Assembly (NCBI RefSeq): GCF_003614925.1
Contig: NZ_QYLP01000023.1
Coordinates: forward strand, 58,137-122,136
Length of the DNA stretch: 64,000 bases
Source of the DNA: Arthrobacter celericrescens
GTDB lineage: Bacteria; Actinomycetota; Actinomycetes; Actinomycetales; Micrococcaceae
Direction: 5' to 3'
Shown here: positions 62,215 through 64,000 of the stretch, piece by piece
Layout of the letters: every line of letters begins with the position of its first letter
Numbering within the stretch: position 1 is the stretch's first letter
Made by a program: the position numbers and the translations under genes
The notes under the pieces: generated by a model
The model's database searches: none
Told to the model about the DNA's origin: nothing
What the model saw: only the letters and a program-made list of their open reading frames with translations

Positions 62215-64000
62215 GGTGCTTGCCTTCTTCGGTGTCGGTTCCGGCGTCCTCGAGGACGTCCTCTTCCACGGAGTCGCGGTCCGATTCGGCGTCGTCGGAC
62301 TCGAAGTAGTCGGACTCGACGTCGTCGAGGTTCACGTCATCACCCTCCGTGCCTTCAGCTTCTCCCGCGGCTGCCGCGGCGGAGGGCTGCACCTCCTCGG
62401 CCTCGGCCGCTGCTGCGGCTTCGTCGCGGCGGAAGCGCGGCTTGACGGTCTCTTCTTCGTCGTCTTCGCCGAGGTCGATGATGTCCGGTTCCTCGAACTG
62501 GCCCACGCCCAGGGCGTCTTCGGCCACAACGGCCTGGCGCTGCCAGCGGACGGCTTCCTCCGCACGGCCGGCGGCGGTCAGTGCTTCGGCGTAGGCACGG
62601 AACAGGCGCGGGCTGTAGGAGAAGGCGCGGTTGATGTCCAGCTGCGGGATCTCGAGCTCGGCGACGGCGGCATCCAGCTGGCCAAGGTCGGCGCGTGCAC
62701 CGGAGGCGACGATGGCCAGTTCCACCTTGCCCGGGGCGTCGAGGTCCTGGGCTTCCGGGGAGCGGACGACGTCGAGGGCACGGTCCGGGCGGCCGAGGCC
62801 ACGCTCGCAGTCGGCCATGACCGGCAGGTGCACGTTGGATCCGCTGATCCGGCGGTAGGTGCGGAACTCGCGCAGCGCTTCGCCGTAGTGGCCGGCGGCG
62901 TAGGCGGTGAGGCCCACTGCTTCGCGCACGACGGCCAGGCGGCCGCCGCGGCGGCTGGCGGCGAGGGCGTGCTGGAAGGACAGTTCGGGGTCGATGTCCA
63001 TGAGGCGGCCGGCCATCACCAGGTGCTTGGCGACCCAGCTCGCGTTGGTGCTCTCGAGGGTCTTGATCTGGTGCTTGGTGGCGCGGTCCAGTTCCTGGCC
63101 CGTGACGTCGTCGTCGATTTCCGGCGAGCGGTCACGATCGGGGCGGTTGGCGCTGCGCAGGTCAGCGGCGTTGGGAACGCGGGCGGGGCGGTCTTCGCGG
63201 GGGCCGTCGAAGGAGCGGGGGCCGCGGCCCGGGCGGTCGCCGAAGCTACGACGCTCCTCACCCTCACGACGCGGGCCGTCGAAGTTGCGCGGGCCGCGGT
63301 CACCGAAACTGCGGCGCTCCTCACCCTCACGGCGCGGACGGTCACCGAACGGCTTACGGTCACGATCGAACGGCTTCCGCTCACCGAACTTGCGGTCGCG
63401 GTCGCCGAAGCTCCGACGCTCCTCACCCTCACGGCGCGGACGGTCACCGAACGGCTTACGGTCACGATCGAACGGCTTCCGCTCACCGAACTTGCGGTCG
63501 CGGTCGCCGAAACTCCGACGCTCACCATCACGGGCAGGACGGTCACCGAAGCTCCGACGCTCACCATCACGGGCGGGGCGGTCACCAAAGCTGCGTCGCT
63601 CCTCACCGTCACGGCGCGGACGGTCACCGAACGGCTTCCGGTCACGATCGAACGGCTTCCGCTCACCGCACTTGCGGTCGCGGTCGCCGAAGCTCCGACG
63701 CTCACCATCACGGGCAGGACGGTCACCGAACGGCTTACGGTCACGATCGAACGGCTTCCGCTCACCGAACTTGCGGTCGCGGTCGCCGAAGCTCCGACGC
63801 TCACCATCACGGGCAGGACGGTCACCGAAGCTCCGACGCTCCTCACCCTCACGACGCGGGCCGTCGAAGTTGCGCGGGCCGCGGTCACCAAAGCTGCGTC
63901 GCTCCTCACCGTCACGGCGCGGACGGTCACCGAACGGCTTACGGTCACGATCGAACGGCTTCCGCTCACCGAACTTCTTGCCGTCGCGGTCGCCGTAGGG
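62207..64000 (-). CDS. TPR-like protein with repetitive basic N-terminus (partial)
   Basis: The frame is open from the window edge (64000) to 62207, about 597 residues, with its start outside. The first ~260 residues are degenerate tandem repeats of RRSFGDRDRKFGERKPFDRD and related units, rich in Arg/Asp/Gly/Phe. From about 63120 a conserved helical domain begins: GRLMDIDPELSFQHALAASR, RLAVVREAVGLTAYAAGHYG, SGSNVHLPVMADCERGLGRP. An acidic tail ends it. Corresponds to Rv1691. The basic repeats resemble RNA-binding low-complexity regions. Confidence 0.88.
   Translation of the reverse strand, partial: PYGDRDGKKFGERKPFDRDRKPFGDRPRRDGEERRSFGDRGPRNFDGPRREGEERRSFGDRPARDGERRSFGDRDRKFGERKPFDRDRKPFGDRPARDGERRSFGDRDRKCGERKPFDRDRKPFGDRPRRDGEERRSFGDRPARDGERRSFGDRPARDGERRSFGDRDRKFGERKPFDRDRKPFGDRPRREGEERRSFGDRDRKFGERKPFDRDRKPFGDRPRREGEERRSFGDRGPRNFDGPRREGEERRSFGDRPGRGPRSFDGPREDRPARVPNAADLRSANRPDRDRSPEIDDDVTGQELDRATKHQIKTLESTNASWVAKHLVMAGRLMDIDPELSFQHALAASRRGGRLAVVREAVGLTAYAAGHYGEALREFRTYRRISGSNVHLPVMADCERGLGRPDRALDVVRSPEAQDLDAPGKVELAIVASGARADLGQLDAAVAELEIPQLDINRAFSYSPRLFRAYAEALTAAGRAEEAVRWQRQAVVAEDALGVGQFEEPDIIDLGEDDEEETVKPRFRRDEAAAAAEAEEVQPSAAAAAGEAEGTEGDDVNLDDVESDYFESDDAESDRDSVEEDVLEDAGTDTEEGKHHD
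63200..63990 (-). repeat. degenerate tandem repeat region of the TPR gene
   Basis: About 790 bp of near-identical units, e.g. GGTCACCGAACGGCTTACGG and GCTCACCGAACTTGCGGTCG on the plus strand, coding for FGDRPRREGEERRSFGDRDR-type peptides. Units of about 27, 39 and 60 bp recur in different combinations. The right end runs off the window. Confidence 0.9.

Noticed and set aside
63200..63990. Possible CRISPR array
   Set aside because: Repeat units differ in length, have no unique spacers and are coding.
62907..63998. A plus-strand frame of RSPSRAGRSPKLRR repeats
   Set aside because: It is antisense to the repeat region of the TPR gene, whose frame joins the conserved domain.

Overview
The window is high-GC DNA from an actinobacterium. 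Gene order and protein sequences fit a Micrococcaceae soil genus of the Arthrobacter/Pseudarthrobacter type; this is inferred, not proven. Two blocks follow gene orders known from Mycobacterium tuberculosis. The first (1-3420) is ParA-like end, MerR, bifunctional nuclease, ftsR, garA, gcvH (Rv1826-Rv1830 order). The second, on the minus strand, runs from the right end: TPR protein, HAD phosphatase, small protein, tlyA, nadK, recN, pyrG, NUDIX, xerD (62207-64000 down to 53687), then parA-like, scpA, scpB, rluB, tyrA, cmk, acyltransferase, der (35084 down to 27219). About 18.6 kb of other genes separates its two halves.

Region by region. 3.5-13.9 kb holds a Fpg/Nei glycosylase, a MarR/SDR/MFS/DUF336 cluster with repeated operator-like motifs, a MocR regulator beside a sugar isomerase and MFS transporter, an orphan metH fragment and a small unknown protein. 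14,031-22,811 is an integrative element in a tRNA-Pro(GGG) gene with a 43-bp att duplication, a tyrosine integrase, repeated GTTGCTACA arm motifs at both ends, an AlpA-like regulator, a P4-type primase-helicase, a WhiB-like protein and an HK97-type major capsid protein. No terminase, portal, protease or tail gene is visible. It looks like a phage satellite that carries its own capsid gene.

23-27 kb has a Tat-exported protein, an HNH/DUF222 endonuclease and a TetR/membrane-protein divergon. 35.2-39.9 kb is a type VII-like polymorphic toxin locus: a DUF6507 partner, a toxin broken by two frameshifts, two related candidate immunity genes, a lipoprotein and a secreted PKD-like protein. 40-53.6 kb is metabolic and regulatory: dctA with its two-component system, a LuxR regulator, a frameshifted methyltransferase, a GntR-controlled prpDBC methylcitrate operon, a MutT-like NUDIX, and an ECF sigma factor with a membrane partner.

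The most interesting item is the capsid-bearing element at 14-22.8 kb, followed by the decayed toxin/immunity locus and the multi-copy operator motif of the MarR cluster.
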